A stretch of 64,000 bases of DNA. Origin: Leifsonia sp. EB41 (GTDB lineage: Bacteria > Actinomycetota > Actinomycetes > Actinomycetales > Microbacteriaceae). The translations under genes were made by a program, and so were the position numbers. The DNA lies in NCBI RefSeq assembly GCF_041262565.1, contig NZ_JBGCCJ010000001.1, positions 3,844,001 through 3,908,000 of the forward strand, in the 5' to 3' direction. The stretch's first letter is position 1; every line of letters starts with the position of its first letter. Positions 1-8,796 of this stretch are shown piece after piece. Under the pieces are notes generated by a model. That model saw only the letters and a program-made list of their open reading frames with translations, made no database searches and was not told the DNA's origin.

Positions 1-117
1 CGTCTGCGATCCCGGGTCCGCCGAGCATCCCGCGACGGCGAGCAGCACCGCCGCGAGCGCGGCCCCGACGATCCCGACGCGCCTACCGACGAAGCTGCTC
101 ACTCGACTGCTCCTCAT
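1..117 (-). CDS. Lipoprotein N-terminus, probably molybdate-binding ModA (partial)
   Basis: Only the first 39 codons lie in the window; the gene continues off the left edge. The reading starts MRSSRVSS, has a basic stretch, a hydrophobic core and a lipobox V-A-G-C with the lipidation cysteine near residue 31, followed by SADPG. This is a lipoprotein signal typical of ABC transporter substrate-binding proteins. Its ATG overlaps the stop of the HTH-TOBE gene (ATGA), so the two are probably translationally coupled. Position next to a molybdate-sensing TOBE protein at the end of a molybdenum cofactor operon suggests ModA of a ModABC transporter. That identity is inference from context; the mature protein is not visible. 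Confidence 0.6.
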   Translation of the reverse strand, partial: MRSSRVSSFVGRRVGIVGAALAAVLLAVAGCSADPGSQT

Positions 118-527
118 TCCGGCGATCCCGCCGTCTCGACGATCACGTTGGTGGCCTTGACGACCGCGACGGCGACCGAGCCCAGCTCCAAGCCGAGCTC
201 GCGGACCGCCTCGCTGCTGATCAGCGACACGACGCGGTGCGGGCCGCACTGCAGCTCGACCTGCGCCATCACCTTGTCCATGACGATGTCCGTCACGATC
301 CCGACGAAGCGGTTGCGCGCCGACCGGCCGACACCGGACGGGTCGGGAGGCAGCACCGCGTTCTGCTTGGCGAGCTGCGCGAGCTCCAGGCCGTCCACGA
401 CCGTGCGGCCGCCCTCGTCCTTGGCGCTGGAGAGCACCCCGGCGTCGATCCAGCGACGCACGGTGTCGTCGCTCACCCCGAGGAAGCTCGCGGCGTCCCT
501 TATCCGTATTTGCGGCACAATGGCCAC
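114..527 (-). CDS. Helix-turn-helix protein with TOBE (Mop-like) molybdate-binding domain
   Basis: A 137-residue protein with an N-terminal MerR/excisionase-like helix-turn-helix (about residues 6-35, with SFLGVSDDTVRRWID) and a C-terminal TOBE/Mop domain (about 70-133, with SARNRFVGIV and the conserved ending VKATNVIVE). TOBE domains bind molybdate or tungstate oxyanions, and this HTH-TOBE arrangement is widespread in actinobacterial molybdenum loci, where it probably acts as a sensor-regulator or storage protein. It lies between moaE and the probable modA and overlaps the latter by 4 nt. Its precise role (repressor or molybdate store) cannot be read from the sequence. Confidence 0.85.
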   Translation of the reverse strand: MAIVPQIRIRDAASFLGVSDDTVRRWIDAGVLSSAKDEGGRTVVDGLELAQLAKQNAVLPPDPSGVGRSARNRFVGIVTDIVMDKVMAQVELQCGPHRVVSLISSEAVRELGLELGSVAVAVVKATNVIVETAGSPE

Positions 528-573
528 TCTAGACCGGCAGGAGCGTGGAAATCGACCGGGCGCAGGCCGCGGC

Positions 574-987
574 TCAGAGTCCGACCCACTCCGACGCGCC
601 GTCGCCGAAGTGCTGGCGCTTCCAGATCGGCACCTCGGCCTTGATCCGCTCCACGAGCTCGGCGCACGCGGCGAACGCCTCCGCGCGGTGCGGGGCCGCG
701 ACCGAGGCGATGAGCGCGAGGTCGCCGATGGTCAGCGAGCCCACCCTGTGTACGGCGGCGACGCGCAGCCCGGTGCGCTCGGCGACCTCCTCGCAGCAGC
801 GCCGGAGGAAGTCGGCGGCCTCGGGATGCGCGCGGTAGTCGAGCGAGACGACCGAGCGGCCGCCGTCGTGGTCGCGCACGATGCCCTGGAACGACACGAC
901 GGCGCCGGCCTCGCGCCGCCAGACGAAGGCGTCCAGCGTGGCCGGGTCGAGCGGCCGGTCGGAGACGTCGGCGAAGACGGCGCTCAT
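574..987 (-). CDS. moaE: Molybdopterin synthase catalytic subunit MoaE
   Basis: A 137-residue MoaE, the large subunit of molybdopterin synthase, which transfers sulfur from thiocarboxylated MoaD to precursor Z (cPMP). It shows the family features: the RxHPEAxxxL-type stretch (YRAHPEAADF), HRVGSLTIGD, the HRAEAF motif and a C-terminal lysine-containing segment IKAEVPIWKRQ with the catalytic lysines. The start codon overlaps the stop of the upstream moaC-moaB fusion (ATGA), indicating coupled translation. No moaD is visible; it should lie elsewhere or beyond the left edge. Confidence 0.95.
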   Translation of the reverse strand: MSAVFADVSDRPLDPATLDAFVWRREAGAVVSFQGIVRDHDGGRSVVSLDYRAHPEAADFLRRCCEEVAERTGLRVAAVHRVGSLTIGDLALIASVAAPHRAEAFAACAELVERIKAEVPIWKRQHFGDGASEWVGL

Positions 988-2006
988 CGGCGCGTTCCGT
1001 CGTGGCCGCGGTCGGTATCGCCGCCGAGCTGATCGAGGAGGTGCGTCAGGACGTCGTCCAGGACGGCGAGCCCGTCGGCGACGCCGCCTCGGGAGCCGGG
1101 AAGGTTCACGACGAGCGTGCGGCCGGCGACGCCCGCCCGTCCGCGGCTCAGCGCGGCGAGCGGGGTGGAGGCCGCGCCCCTGGCCCGCAGCGCGTCGGCG
1201 AGCCCCGGCAGCTCTCGGTCGAGGACGGCGGCGGTGGCCTCCGGAGTGCGGTCGCCGGGAGCGACCCCGGTGCCGCCCGTGGTGAGCACGACGGCGGGGC
1301 GCTCGGCGACGGCGGCCGTCAGCGCCGGCGCGATGTCGGCGTCCGCCACGACGCGCACCTCGGCCTGGAGGCCGTGGGCGTCGAGCCAGGACGCGATGAC
1401 CGGGCCGGTTGTGTCGTCTGCGGTGCCCGCGGCCGCGCGGGTGGAGGCGACGATCACGACGGCGGCGGTGGAGCGTGCGGGCGCCGGGACCGAGGAGCGT
1501 TCCTGCGTCGAGGCGCTGGGGCTCTCCTCACCCTCCCTGCGCCACTCGCCGCGTTTCCCGCCGCTCTTCGCCACCAGCCTCACGTCCGTCAGGCTCGCCG
1601 CGGGATCCACGGCCTTCACCATGTCGTGCAGCGTCAGGCCGGCCACGGCCACCGCGGTCAGCGCCTCCATCTCGACGCCGGTGCGCCCGTGCGTGCGCGC
1701 GACCGCCTCGATCGCGATCGAGCCCGCCGCCTCGTCCAGCGCGAAGTCGACGCGCAGCGAGTTGAGCGGCAGCGGGTGGCAGAGCGGGATGAGGTCGCTC
1801 GTGCGCTTGCCTCCGGCGATCCCGGCGATGCGCGCGGTCGCGAGCACGTCGGCCTTCGGGAGGTCGTCCGCCGCGACCAGGCGCACCACGTCGGGCGTGG
1901 TCACCAGCCGGCCGCGGGCGACGGCTTCCCGGTCGGTCTCCGGTTTCGCGCCGACGTCGACCATGCGGGCGCGACCGTCGGCGTCCAGGTGGGTGAGCTC
2001 GCTCAT
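984..2006 (-). CDS. MoaC-MoaB fusion, bifunctional molybdenum cofactor biosynthesis protein
   Basis: A 340-residue fusion. The N-terminal half (about 1-157) is MoaC, which with MoaA makes cyclic pyranopterin monophosphate; it has SDLIPLCHPLPL and the ARTHGRTGVEMEALTA motif. After a polar linker (about 158-180, rich in S, E and R) comes a MoaB/MogA domain (about 183-325) with TTGGTGVAPGDRTPEAT and LPGSRGGV, which adenylates molybdopterin. The start at 2006 overlaps the moeA stop (ATGA); an open frame extends about 100 codons upstream but lies wholly inside moeA and is Arg/Gly-rich shadow. Each domain contains its usual motifs, so both activities are likely. Confidence 0.93.
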   Translation of the reverse strand: MSELTHLDADGRARMVDVGAKPETDREAVARGRLVTTPDVVRLVAADDLPKADVLATARIAGIAGGKRTSDLIPLCHPLPLNSLRVDFALDEAAGSIAIEAVARTHGRTGVEMEALTAVAVAGLTLHDMVKAVDPAASLTDVRLVAKSGGKRGEWRREGEESPSASTQERSSVPAPARSTAAVVIVASTRAAAGTADDTTGPVIASWLDAHGLQAEVRVVADADIAPALTAAVAERPAVVLTTGGTGVAPGDRTPEATAAVLDRELPGLADALRARGAASTPLAALSRGRAGVAGRTLVVNLPGSRGGVADGLAVLDDVLTHLLDQLGGDTDRGHDGTRR

Positions 2007-3217
2007 AGGGTCCAGACTGTCACGTCCGCGCCCGACTCGACCGCCTCCGCCTCGGCGGGCAGGTCGATCAGCACGTCCGCGGTGGCCATCGCCGCGACGA
2101 GGTGGGAGCTGGGGCCGGAGACCGGGGCGACGCCGTCCTCGCCGACCCGTCCGCGCAGGAACTGGCGCTTGCCCGGCACCGACCGCACGGACTCGGCCAG
2201 CCGCACGCGGCGCACCGGCAGCGCGGGCAGCCCGGCCGCGTGGCGCAGCGGGCCGCGCAGGAACACCGCGAACGACACCTGCGTGCTCACCGGGTTGCCG
2301 GGGAAGCACAGCACGGGCACGCCGTCGACCACCGCTGTCGCCTGCGGGCCGCCCGGCTGCATCGCCACCGTGGTGACCTCCGCGCCGCGCGGCAGCAGCA
2401 CCTCCCGCACCACCTCGAAGGCGCCCTTCGAGATGCCGCCGGAGGTGATGACCAGGTCGGAGGCGGCGACCGCGGCGTCGAACACGCGCGCGAAGGCCGC
2501 GGGGTCGTCGCTGCTGCTCGCCCGCAGCGACACGACGGCGCCGGACTCCTCGACCAGTGCGGCGAGGGCGACGCCGTTCGCGTCGAAGACCTGGCCGAAG
2601 CGCACACCCCGGCCGGGCGCCGCGAGCTCCGAGCCGGTGGTCAGGACGGCGACGCGCAGTCGCGCCCGCACCGCCACCGAGCTGACGCCCGCGGCCGCGA
2701 GCGCCGCCAGGTGCCGCGCGGCCAGCCGGGTGCCGGCGGTGACGAGCACGTCGCCGCGTTCCAGGTCGCTGCCGCGCTCGCGCACGTACTCACCTCGCTT
2801 GCGGGAGCGCCGGATCTCGACCACGGCGCCGGCCAGGTCGTCGTCCCGGCCGAGGACGAGCTCGGTGTCCTCCACCGGCACGATCGCGTCAGCGCCGCTG
2901 GGCACGGGCGCTCCGGTCATGATCCGGATGGCGGTGCCGGGGGTCAGCGTCACCGGCACCTCATGGCCGGCCGGGACGTCCCCGGTCACCTCGAGCGCGA
3001 CCGGCACGCGGGCGACGTCGGCGGCGCGCACCGCGTAGCCGTCCATCTGCGAGTTGCGGAACAGCGGGAGGTCGACCTCCGACCGCACGTCCGCCGCGGC
3101 GACGCGCCCGGCGGCGTGGGCGAGTAGGACGGTCTCCACGTCCGGCTGCGCAGAGAGCGGCTCCAGGAGGCGGTTGACGTGATCGACGTGCTCCTCGACG
3201 GTGCGCGGTGGGGTCAT
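2003..3217 (-). CDS. moeA: Molybdopterin molybdotransferase MoeA
   Basis: A 404-residue MoeA, the normal length. It inserts molybdate into adenylylated molybdopterin. Motifs visible are FRNSQMDGYAVR near residue 53, the IMTGAPVPSGADAIVPVE signature near residue 98, TTGSELAAPG, the SGGISKGAFEVV loop of the MoaB-like domain, and PGNPVSTQVSF. The gene sits between moeB and the moaC-moaB fusion; its stop overlaps the next start by 4 nt, while about 40 nt separate it from the moeB stop. The combination with the MoaB domain downstream means both halves of the gephyrin-type reaction are encoded in tandem. Confidence 0.95.
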   Translation of the reverse strand: MTPPRTVEEHVDHVNRLLEPLSAQPDVETVLLAHAAGRVAAADVRSEVDLPLFRNSQMDGYAVRAADVARVPVALEVTGDVPAGHEVPVTLTPGTAIRIMTGAPVPSGADAIVPVEDTELVLGRDDDLAGAVVEIRRSRKRGEYVRERGSDLERGDVLVTAGTRLAARHLAALAAAGVSSVAVRARLRVAVLTTGSELAAPGRGVRFGQVFDANGVALAALVEESGAVVSLRASSSDDPAAFARVFDAAVAASDLVITSGGISKGAFEVVREVLLPRGAEVTTVAMQPGGPQATAVVDGVPVLCFPGNPVSTQVSFAVFLRGPLRHAAGLPALPVRRVRLAESVRSVPGKRQFLRGRVGEDGVAPVSGPSSHLVAAMATADVLIDLPAEAEAVESGADVTVWTL

Positions 3218-3257
3218 GGGTTCAGTATCCCGCGGGTCCTGTGGACGTGCGAGGCCC

Positions 3258-4427
3258 TCAGTAGCGGGAGAGGGACGGGTCGACCTCGCGCGACCACGCG
3301 TCCAGGCCGCCCTCCAGCACCACTCCGGGGGCGCCCGCGGCCTCCAGGAGTCTCCGCGCGGTCTCCGCCCGGACGCCGAGGTGGCAGATGATCACGAGCG
3401 GGTCGTCGCCCAGCCGCTCCGCAACGCCCGCCGCGTCCCGCACCACGACGTCGAGGGGCACCAGCAGCGAGCCGGGCAGCTCGGCGATGTCGGCCTCCCA
3501 CGGCTCGCGCACGTCGAGGAGGATGTGCGGCTTCCCCGCGGCCAGTCGCGCGGCCAGGTCGGCGGGGGAGACGGTGGTGGCCGCCGCCGGAGCAGCCCGC
3601 ACGGGCGAGAGCCCGCAGAACAGCTCGTAGTCGATCAGCTCCGTCACCGGCTCCGCCGCAGGGTCGGCGGCGTACGGCAGCTCGCGGAACGTCCCGCGCA
3701 GCCCGTCGTGCACCAGGACCCGGCCGAGCAGGAGGTCGCCCTCCCCGGTCACGACCTTGGTCGCCTCACTCGCCATCAGCGACCCGATCACGCCGCACAC
3801 GCTGGGGAGCACGCCCGCCTCCACGCAGCTCGGCACGCTGCCGGGCTCGGGAGGCACCGGGAACAGGTCGCGGTAGTGCGGCCCGAAAGCCGCCCAGCTC
3901 AGCCCGACCTGTCCGCCGAACCGGTGCACCGCACCCCACACCACCGGCACGCCCGCCAGGAGCGCCGCGTCGTCCACGAGGTACCTGGTCGGGAAGTTGT
4001 CGCTGCCGTCGAGCACGAGGTCGAAGCCGGCGAGGATGCCCGGCGCGTTTGAGGAGGTGAGCCGCTCGGGGAAGACCCGCACGTCGATGCCGGCGTCGAT
4101 GGCGCGGATCGCATCGGCCGCCGACGCGGTCTTCTGCCGGCCGAGGTCGCGCTCGCGGTGGATGGTCTGGCGCGGGAGGTTGCTGAGCTCCACGCTGTCG
4201 TCGTCGACGATCCCGATCGTCCCGAACCCGGCGCCCGCCAGCAACGGCAGCACGGCGGAGCCGAGGCCGCCGGCGCCGACCACCAGCACGCGGGCGGCGC
4301 GGAGGCGGCGCTGGGCGACCTCCCCGAAGCCCGGGAGCTGGACGGTCCTGGCATAGCGCGCACGCTGCTCCGAGGGCAGCGCAGGGCCGGGCGCCACGAG
4401 CGGCGCCGGACGGTCGGGGGAGGTCAT
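3258..4427 (-). CDS. moeB: MoeB/ThiF-type adenylyltransferase with C-terminal rhodanese domain
   Basis: A 389-residue protein. Residues 51-57 (GAGGLGS) form the nucleotide-binding loop of the E1-like ThiF/MoeB fold, which adenylates the MoaD/ThiS C-terminus; DGSDNFPTRYLVDD is the matching substrate-side motif. Residues about 285-389 are a rhodanese domain with active-site loop CHLGVR, so it probably also sulfurates the carrier (MoeZ-like). Unusually, the first zinc CxxC of the family (normally CYRC) reads HYRD, and the second pair is reduced to FCGL, so the structural zinc site seems to be lost. Start at ATG 4427 preferred over an upstream TTG, because it follows the previous stop by only a few bases. 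Confidence 0.88.
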   Translation of the reverse strand: MTSPDRPAPLVAPGPALPSEQRARYARTVQLPGFGEVAQRRLRAARVLVVGAGGLGSAVLPLLAGAGFGTIGIVDDDSVELSNLPRQTIHRERDLGRQKTASAADAIRAIDAGIDVRVFPERLTSSNAPGILAGFDLVLDGSDNFPTRYLVDDAALLAGVPVVWGAVHRFGGQVGLSWAAFGPHYRDLFPVPPEPGSVPSCVEAGVLPSVCGVIGSLMASEATKVVTGEGDLLLGRVLVHDGLRGTFRELPYAADPAAEPVTELIDYELFCGLSPVRAAPAAATTVSPADLAARLAAGKPHILLDVREPWEADIAELPGSLLVPLDVVVRDAAGVAERLGDDPLVIICHLGVRAETARRLLEAAGAPGVVLEGGLDAWSREVDPSLSRY

Positions 4428-4431
4428 GGCG

Positions 4432-6040
4432 CTAGCCAACCACGGTCACGCCGATGGAGTGCAATCCGGTCGCGCCGTCCGGGATCACGTCCTGCACCTT
4501 CGAGGTCTGCACGGTGCCGTGCGCGTCGGTGGCGCGCACCTTGATCGTGTGCGAGCCAGGGGTGGCGTCCCACGCGTACTTCCACTGCCGCCAGGTGTCC
4601 GCCGAGATGGCGTCGGCGAGCGTGGCCTGCTGCCAGGCGCCGCCGTCGATCTGCACGTGCACGGCGCTCACGCCGACGTGCTGCGACCAGGCGACGCCCG
4701 CGACCGCGACCGTGCCCGCCTTCACCTGATGCCCGTCCGCCGGAACGTCGATGCGCGACTCCAGCTTGACCGGGCCGCGCTCCGACCAGCCGCGGTCGGT
4801 CCAGTAGGAGGTCGCCTTGTCGAAGCGCGTGACGTTCAGCTCGACCACCCACTTGGTCGCGGACACGTAGCCGTACAGTCCAGGGACGACCATGCGCACC
4901 GGGTAGCCGTGCTCCAGCGGGAGCGGCTGGCCGTTCATCCCGACTGCCAGGATGGCGTTGCGGCCGTCGGTCAGCGCCTCCAGCGGCGTCCCGGCTGTCC
5001 AGCCGTCCTGGCTGCGGGGAGAGCACCATGTCGGCGTCGGCGGACGGCCCCGCCCGGGCGAGCAGGTGCCGGATAGGATGGCCGAGCCACTTCGCGTTGC
5101 TGATCAGGTTGCCGCCGACCTCGTTGGAGACGCAGGTGAGCGTGGTGACGGACTCCTCCAGCGGCAGGGCGAGCAGTTGGGCGAAGGTGAGTTCGACCTC
5201 CTTCTCGACCATGCCGGTGATCCGCAGGCGCCAGGCCGACGGGTCGATGCCGGGGATCTGCAGCGCGGTGTCGATGCGGTAGAAGTCGGCGTTGGGCGTG
5301 ATGATCGGGGCCAGGCCCGCGATGTCGAACGACGCGGCGGCCGACACGGGCGGGGCGGTGACGGCGGGCTTCGGCAGGTGGAAGGCGGCCCGCGCCGCGG
5401 AGGCGGCGCGGTAGCCGGTGGCGATGGCCTGACCCACGATCGTCGCCACGATCCCGGCGGCGGCGGTCGCCGCGGTCGCCGTCACGAAGTGCCGGCGGCT
5501 GACCTCGCCGTCCGGGGCGATCCGGGTCGGCCGGGTGCCGCGCAGCAGGTCGGCCAGCCAGCCCAGGATGAGGATGGCGACCAGAGCCGCGAGCGCCGAC
5601 GGCACGACGTTCACCACCGAGGATCCCGCGCGCGTGACAGCGGCGAACACGCCGAGCGCCCCGCCGATGCCGATCAGGATGCGGCCGAACGGAGGCCGCC
5701 GCAGCTCCACCCAGCCCGCCAGCGCGCCCCCGATGAGGAGCACGACGGCGAGGGAGGAGATGAGGAACGCTTTGTCGCCGGTCCCGAACACGCCGATCAC
5801 GGCGTTCTTCACCCAGGCGGGGGTGAGATCGATGACGAGTGCGCCGACGACGAGGATCGGGCTGCCGTCCTGCACGAAGAACGCGCTCAGCAGCTCGGCG
5901 GCGCCGACACCGGCCACGATGCTCGCGGCGCCGACGGCGGCGGAGGGCCAGAACGGGGCTCGCGGCTTCGCGGACGGCCCCGACCCCTCGGCCCCCGGCC
6001 TCTCCGGCCGGGCCGGCCCAGCAGACACAGGCGATCCCAT
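4432..6040 (-). pseudogene. Membrane-anchored molybdopterin-dependent oxidoreductase, frameshifted
   Basis: Two overlapping frames together encode one sulfite oxidase-like protein of about 535 residues. The first frame (6040 to about 5017) has five hydrophobic segments, then a twin-arginine motif (VSRRHFVTATAATAAAG) with a sixth segment, then the Mo-binding domain with the molybdenum-ligand cysteine in TLTCVSNE. After MVLS the protein sense moves to another frame, which continues SQDGWTAGTPLEALTDG and ends with the Mo-cofactor dimerisation domain (LPLEHGYPVRMVVPG) at 4432. One surplus base in the four-G run at 5016-5019 (plus strand) explains it: removing one restores VLSRSQDGW and makes the length divisible by three. 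This is either a real inactivating mutation or an assembly error. It is the first gene of the Mo operon. Confidence 0.85.
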
Positions 6041-6108
6041 ACCCGAAGAATAAGCGCGCGATCCGGTGGATATGCCGAGCATCGCGGCCTGTGACAGGCT
6101 TGGACCCT

Positions 6109-8664
6109 ATGGCCTCCCTCCGCGTCGACGACCTCCCCGGCTGGGCCGGCCCCTCCTCGGTGAGCGAGGACGCCGTCTACGAGGCGTTCGTCGCCTGGGC
6201 GGAGTCCACCGGCATCACCCTCTACCCGGCGCAGGACGAGTCGGTCATCGAGATCGTCGGCGGCTCGAACCTCATCCTGTCGACGCCGACCGGCACCGGG
6301 AAGTCGCTCGTCGCCGTGGGCGCGCACTTCGCGGCGCTGGCCCGCGGCGAGCGCAGCTTCTACACCGCTCCCATCAAGGCCCTGGTGTCCGAGAAGTTCT
6401 TCGCCCTCGTCGACGTCTTCGGCGCCGAGAACGTCGGGATGATGACCGGCGACTCCTCGGTCAACGCCGACGCGCCGATCATCTGCTGCACCGCCGAGAT
6501 CCTCGCCAACCTCGCCCTGCGCCAGGGAGCGGACACGCCAGTGGGGCAAGTCGTCATGGACGAGTTCCACTTCTACGCCGACCCCGACCGCGGCTGGGCC
6601 TGGCAGGTGCCGCTGCTGGTGCTGAACCGCGCCCAGTTCGTGTTGATGTCCGCCACCCTCGGCGACGTGACGGCGCTCGCCGCGGACCTGAGCCGTCGCA
6701 CCGGCCGGGAGACCGCCACCGTCACGGGTGTCGAGCGCCCGGTGCCGTTGCACTACTACTACGAGCTGACGCCCATCCACGACACGGTCGAAGACCTCCT
6801 GCACACCGGCCAGGCGCCCATCTACATCGTGCACTTCTCGCAGCTCGCCGCCCTGGAGCGCGCGCAGGCGCTCTCCAGCGCCAAGATCGCCACCCGCGAG
6901 CAGCGCGACGCCATCGCCGAGCTGATCGGGGAGTTCCGGTTCACGACCTCGTTCGGCCGCACGCTCTCCCGGCTGCTGCGCCAGGGCATCGGCGTTCACC
7001 ACGCGGGGATGCTGCCCAAGTACCGCCGGCTGGTCGAGCAGCTCGCCCAGCGCGGGATGCTGCGGGTGATCTGCGGCACCGACACGCTCGGCGTCGGCAT
7101 CAACGTCCCGATCCGCACCGTGCTGCTGACCGCGCTGACCAAGTTCGACGGCACCCGGCTGCGCCAGCTCAACGCGCGCGAGTTCCACCAGATCGCCGGC
7201 CGCGCCGGCCGCGCGGGCTACGACACCGCTGGCACCGTCGTCGTGCAGGCGCCCGAGCACGAGAGCGAGAACGTCAAAGCCCTGGAGAAGGCGGGCGACG
7301 ACCCGAAGAAGCGCCGCAAGATCGTCCGGAAGAAGGCGCCGGAGGGGTTCGTCTCCTGGGGCGAGCCGTCCTTCCGCAAGCTGGTGGAGGCCGACCCGGA
7401 GACGCTCACGTCCTCCATGCAGATCACCAGCGCCATGCTCATCAACGTGATCGGGCGCGGCGGCGACGTCTTCGGGCACGTCCGCGACCTGGTCTTCGAC
7501 AACCACGAGCCCTGGAAGCGCCAGCTCGCCCTCGCCCGCCGCGCGCTCGGCCTCTACCGCTCGCTGCTCACCGCCGGGGTCGTGGAGGTCGTGGACGGCG
7601 AGATCCGCCTGACCGTCGACCTCCAGCCCAACTTCGCCCTCAACCAGCCGCTGTCGCCCTTCGCGCTCGCCGCGTTCGAGCTCTTCGACGCCGAGTCGCC
7701 GACCTACGCGCTCGACATCGTGTCGGTCGTGGAGGCCACGCTCGACGACCCGCGGCCGGTGCTCTCCGCCCAGCAGTTCCAGGCGCGCGGCGAGGCGGTC
7801 GCCGCGATGAAGGCCGAGGGGATCGAGTACGACGAGCGCATGGAGGCGCTGGAGACCGTGACGCACCCCAAGCCGCACGACGAGCTGCTGCACGAGGCGT
7901 TCGTCACCTACGCCTCCAGCCAGCCCTGGGTGGCCGACTTCGAGCTGAGCCCCAAGTCGGTGGTCCGCGACCTCTACGAGCGTGCGATGACCTTCGGCGA
8001 GTTCATCGCCTTCTACAAGCTCGCCCGCTCGGAGGGCGTCGTTCTGCGCTATCTCTCCGACGCCTACCGCGCCCTGGGCCAGACGGTCCCGCTCGACCTC
8101 CGCACCGAGGAGCTGCGCGACCTCGTGGAGTGGCTCGGCGAGCTGGTCCGCCAGGTCGACTCCAGCCTCCTGGACGAGTGGGAGGAGCTGGTGCACCCCG
8201 ACGCCGCCCGGCACGCGGCCGAGAGTGGCGAGATCGCCCCGCCCGCCCCGCGGAACGTCACCACCAACCGCCGCGCGTTCTTCGTGCTGGTGCGCAACGA
8301 GCTGTTCCGGCGCGTGCAGCTCGCGGCGCTCGACAAGGTGCAGGAGCTCGGCGCGCTCGAGAACGAGGCGGCGGCGCTCGCCGAAGCCACCACGCCGTCG
8401 TTCACCGAGCTGCAGTGGGACGAGGCGCTGGAGGCCTACTACGCCGAGCACGACGAGATCCTCACGGACGCGTCGGCGCGGGCCGCGGCCATGATCGTCG
8501 TGGACGAGACACCGGCCGCCGCGGAGGGGGTCTGGCGGGTGCGGCAGATCCTCGCCGACCCGGCCGGCCACCACGACTGGGGGATCGCCGCGGAGGTGCT
8601 GCTGGCGGACTCTGCCCGCACCGGCGTGGCGGTCGTCCGGGTGACGGCTGTCGACCGGCTCTAG
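6109..8664 (+). CDS. Ski2-like DEAD/DEAH-box helicase with DUF3516 C-terminal region
   Basis: An 851-residue superfamily 2 helicase. Motif I TPTGTGKS is at residues 59-66, motif II is DEFHFYAD near residue 151, motif III SATLGD near 180, HHAGMLPKYRR is the Ski2-type linker motif, and motif VI is QIAGRAGRAGYD near 361. The long C-terminal half (about 400-851) matches the actinobacterial DUF3516 architecture, related to HelY. It probably unwinds RNA or structured nucleic acid; the substrate is unknown. The ATG at 6109 is chosen because it begins the conserved region and follows a -10-like CAGGCT by 8 nt; an open frame upstream overlaps the divergent oxidoreductase gene and is shadow. Confidence 0.9.
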   Translation: MASLRVDDLPGWAGPSSVSEDAVYEAFVAWAESTGITLYPAQDESVIEIVGGSNLILSTPTGTGKSLVAVGAHFAALARGERSFYTAPIKALVSEKFFALVDVFGAENVGMMTGDSSVNADAPIICCTAEILANLALRQGADTPVGQVVMDEFHFYADPDRGWAWQVPLLVLNRAQFVLMSATLGDVTALAADLSRRTGRETATVTGVERPVPLHYYYELTPIHDTVEDLLHTGQAPIYIVHFSQLAALERAQALSSAKIATREQRDAIAELIGEFRFTTSFGRTLSRLLRQGIGVHHAGMLPKYRRLVEQLAQRGMLRVICGTDTLGVGINVPIRTVLLTALTKFDGTRLRQLNAREFHQIAGRAGRAGYDTAGTVVVQAPEHESENVKALEKAGDDPKKRRKIVRKKAPEGFVSWGEPSFRKLVEADPETLTSSMQITSAMLINVIGRGGDVFGHVRDLVFDNHEPWKRQLALARRALGLYRSLLTAGVVEVVDGEIRLTVDLQPNFALNQPLSPFALAAFELFDAESPTYALDIVSVVEATLDDPRPVLSAQQFQARGEAVAAMKAEGIEYDERMEALETVTHPKPHDELLHEAFVTYASSQPWVADFELSPKSVVRDLYERAMTFGEFIAFYKLARSEGVVLRYLSDAYRALGQTVPLDLRTEELRDLVEWLGELVRQVDSSLLDEWEELVHPDAARHAAESGEIAPPAPRNVTTNRRAFFVLVRNELFRRVQLAALDKVQELGALENEAAALAEATTPSFTELQWDEALEAYYAEHDEILTDASARAAAMIVVDETPAAAEGVWRVRQILADPAGHHDWGIAAEVLLADSARTGVAVVRVTAVDRL

Positions 8665-8796
8665 CGACCGGCCGGTGGTTTGACGCGCCCGAGACGGCCA
8701 TGAAAACATGACCACGGTCGCTTAACGGCGCCAGGCACTCCGCATGAACGTCCGGTGAACTCGCCGGGCGTCCGTCGACACACGAGAAAGAAGCCG

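Noticed and set aside
2007-2309. N-terminal extension of the MoaC-MoaB fusion by about 100 residues
   Set aside because: It lies entirely inside moeA in another frame, is almost only Arg, Gly, Ala and Pro, and the conserved MoaC start with a 4-nt overlap is at 2006.
5839-6108. 90-residue extension of the DUF3516 helicase
   Set aside because: It overlaps the start of the divergent oxidoreductase and is Arg-rich shadow; the conserved protein begins at 6109.
8680-8708. TTGACG followed 17-18 bp later by AAAACAT as a promoter of the phosphate permease
   Set aside because: The -35 is good but the -10 matches the consensus poorly, so it is not listed as a feature.
5887-8715. Very long antisense open frame opposite the helicase (about 940 codons), and similar long frames opposite or within other genes
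   Set aside because: Composition is Arg, Gly, Ala, His and Asp-rich without domain motifs, the usual shadow of a high-GC gene in the other frames.
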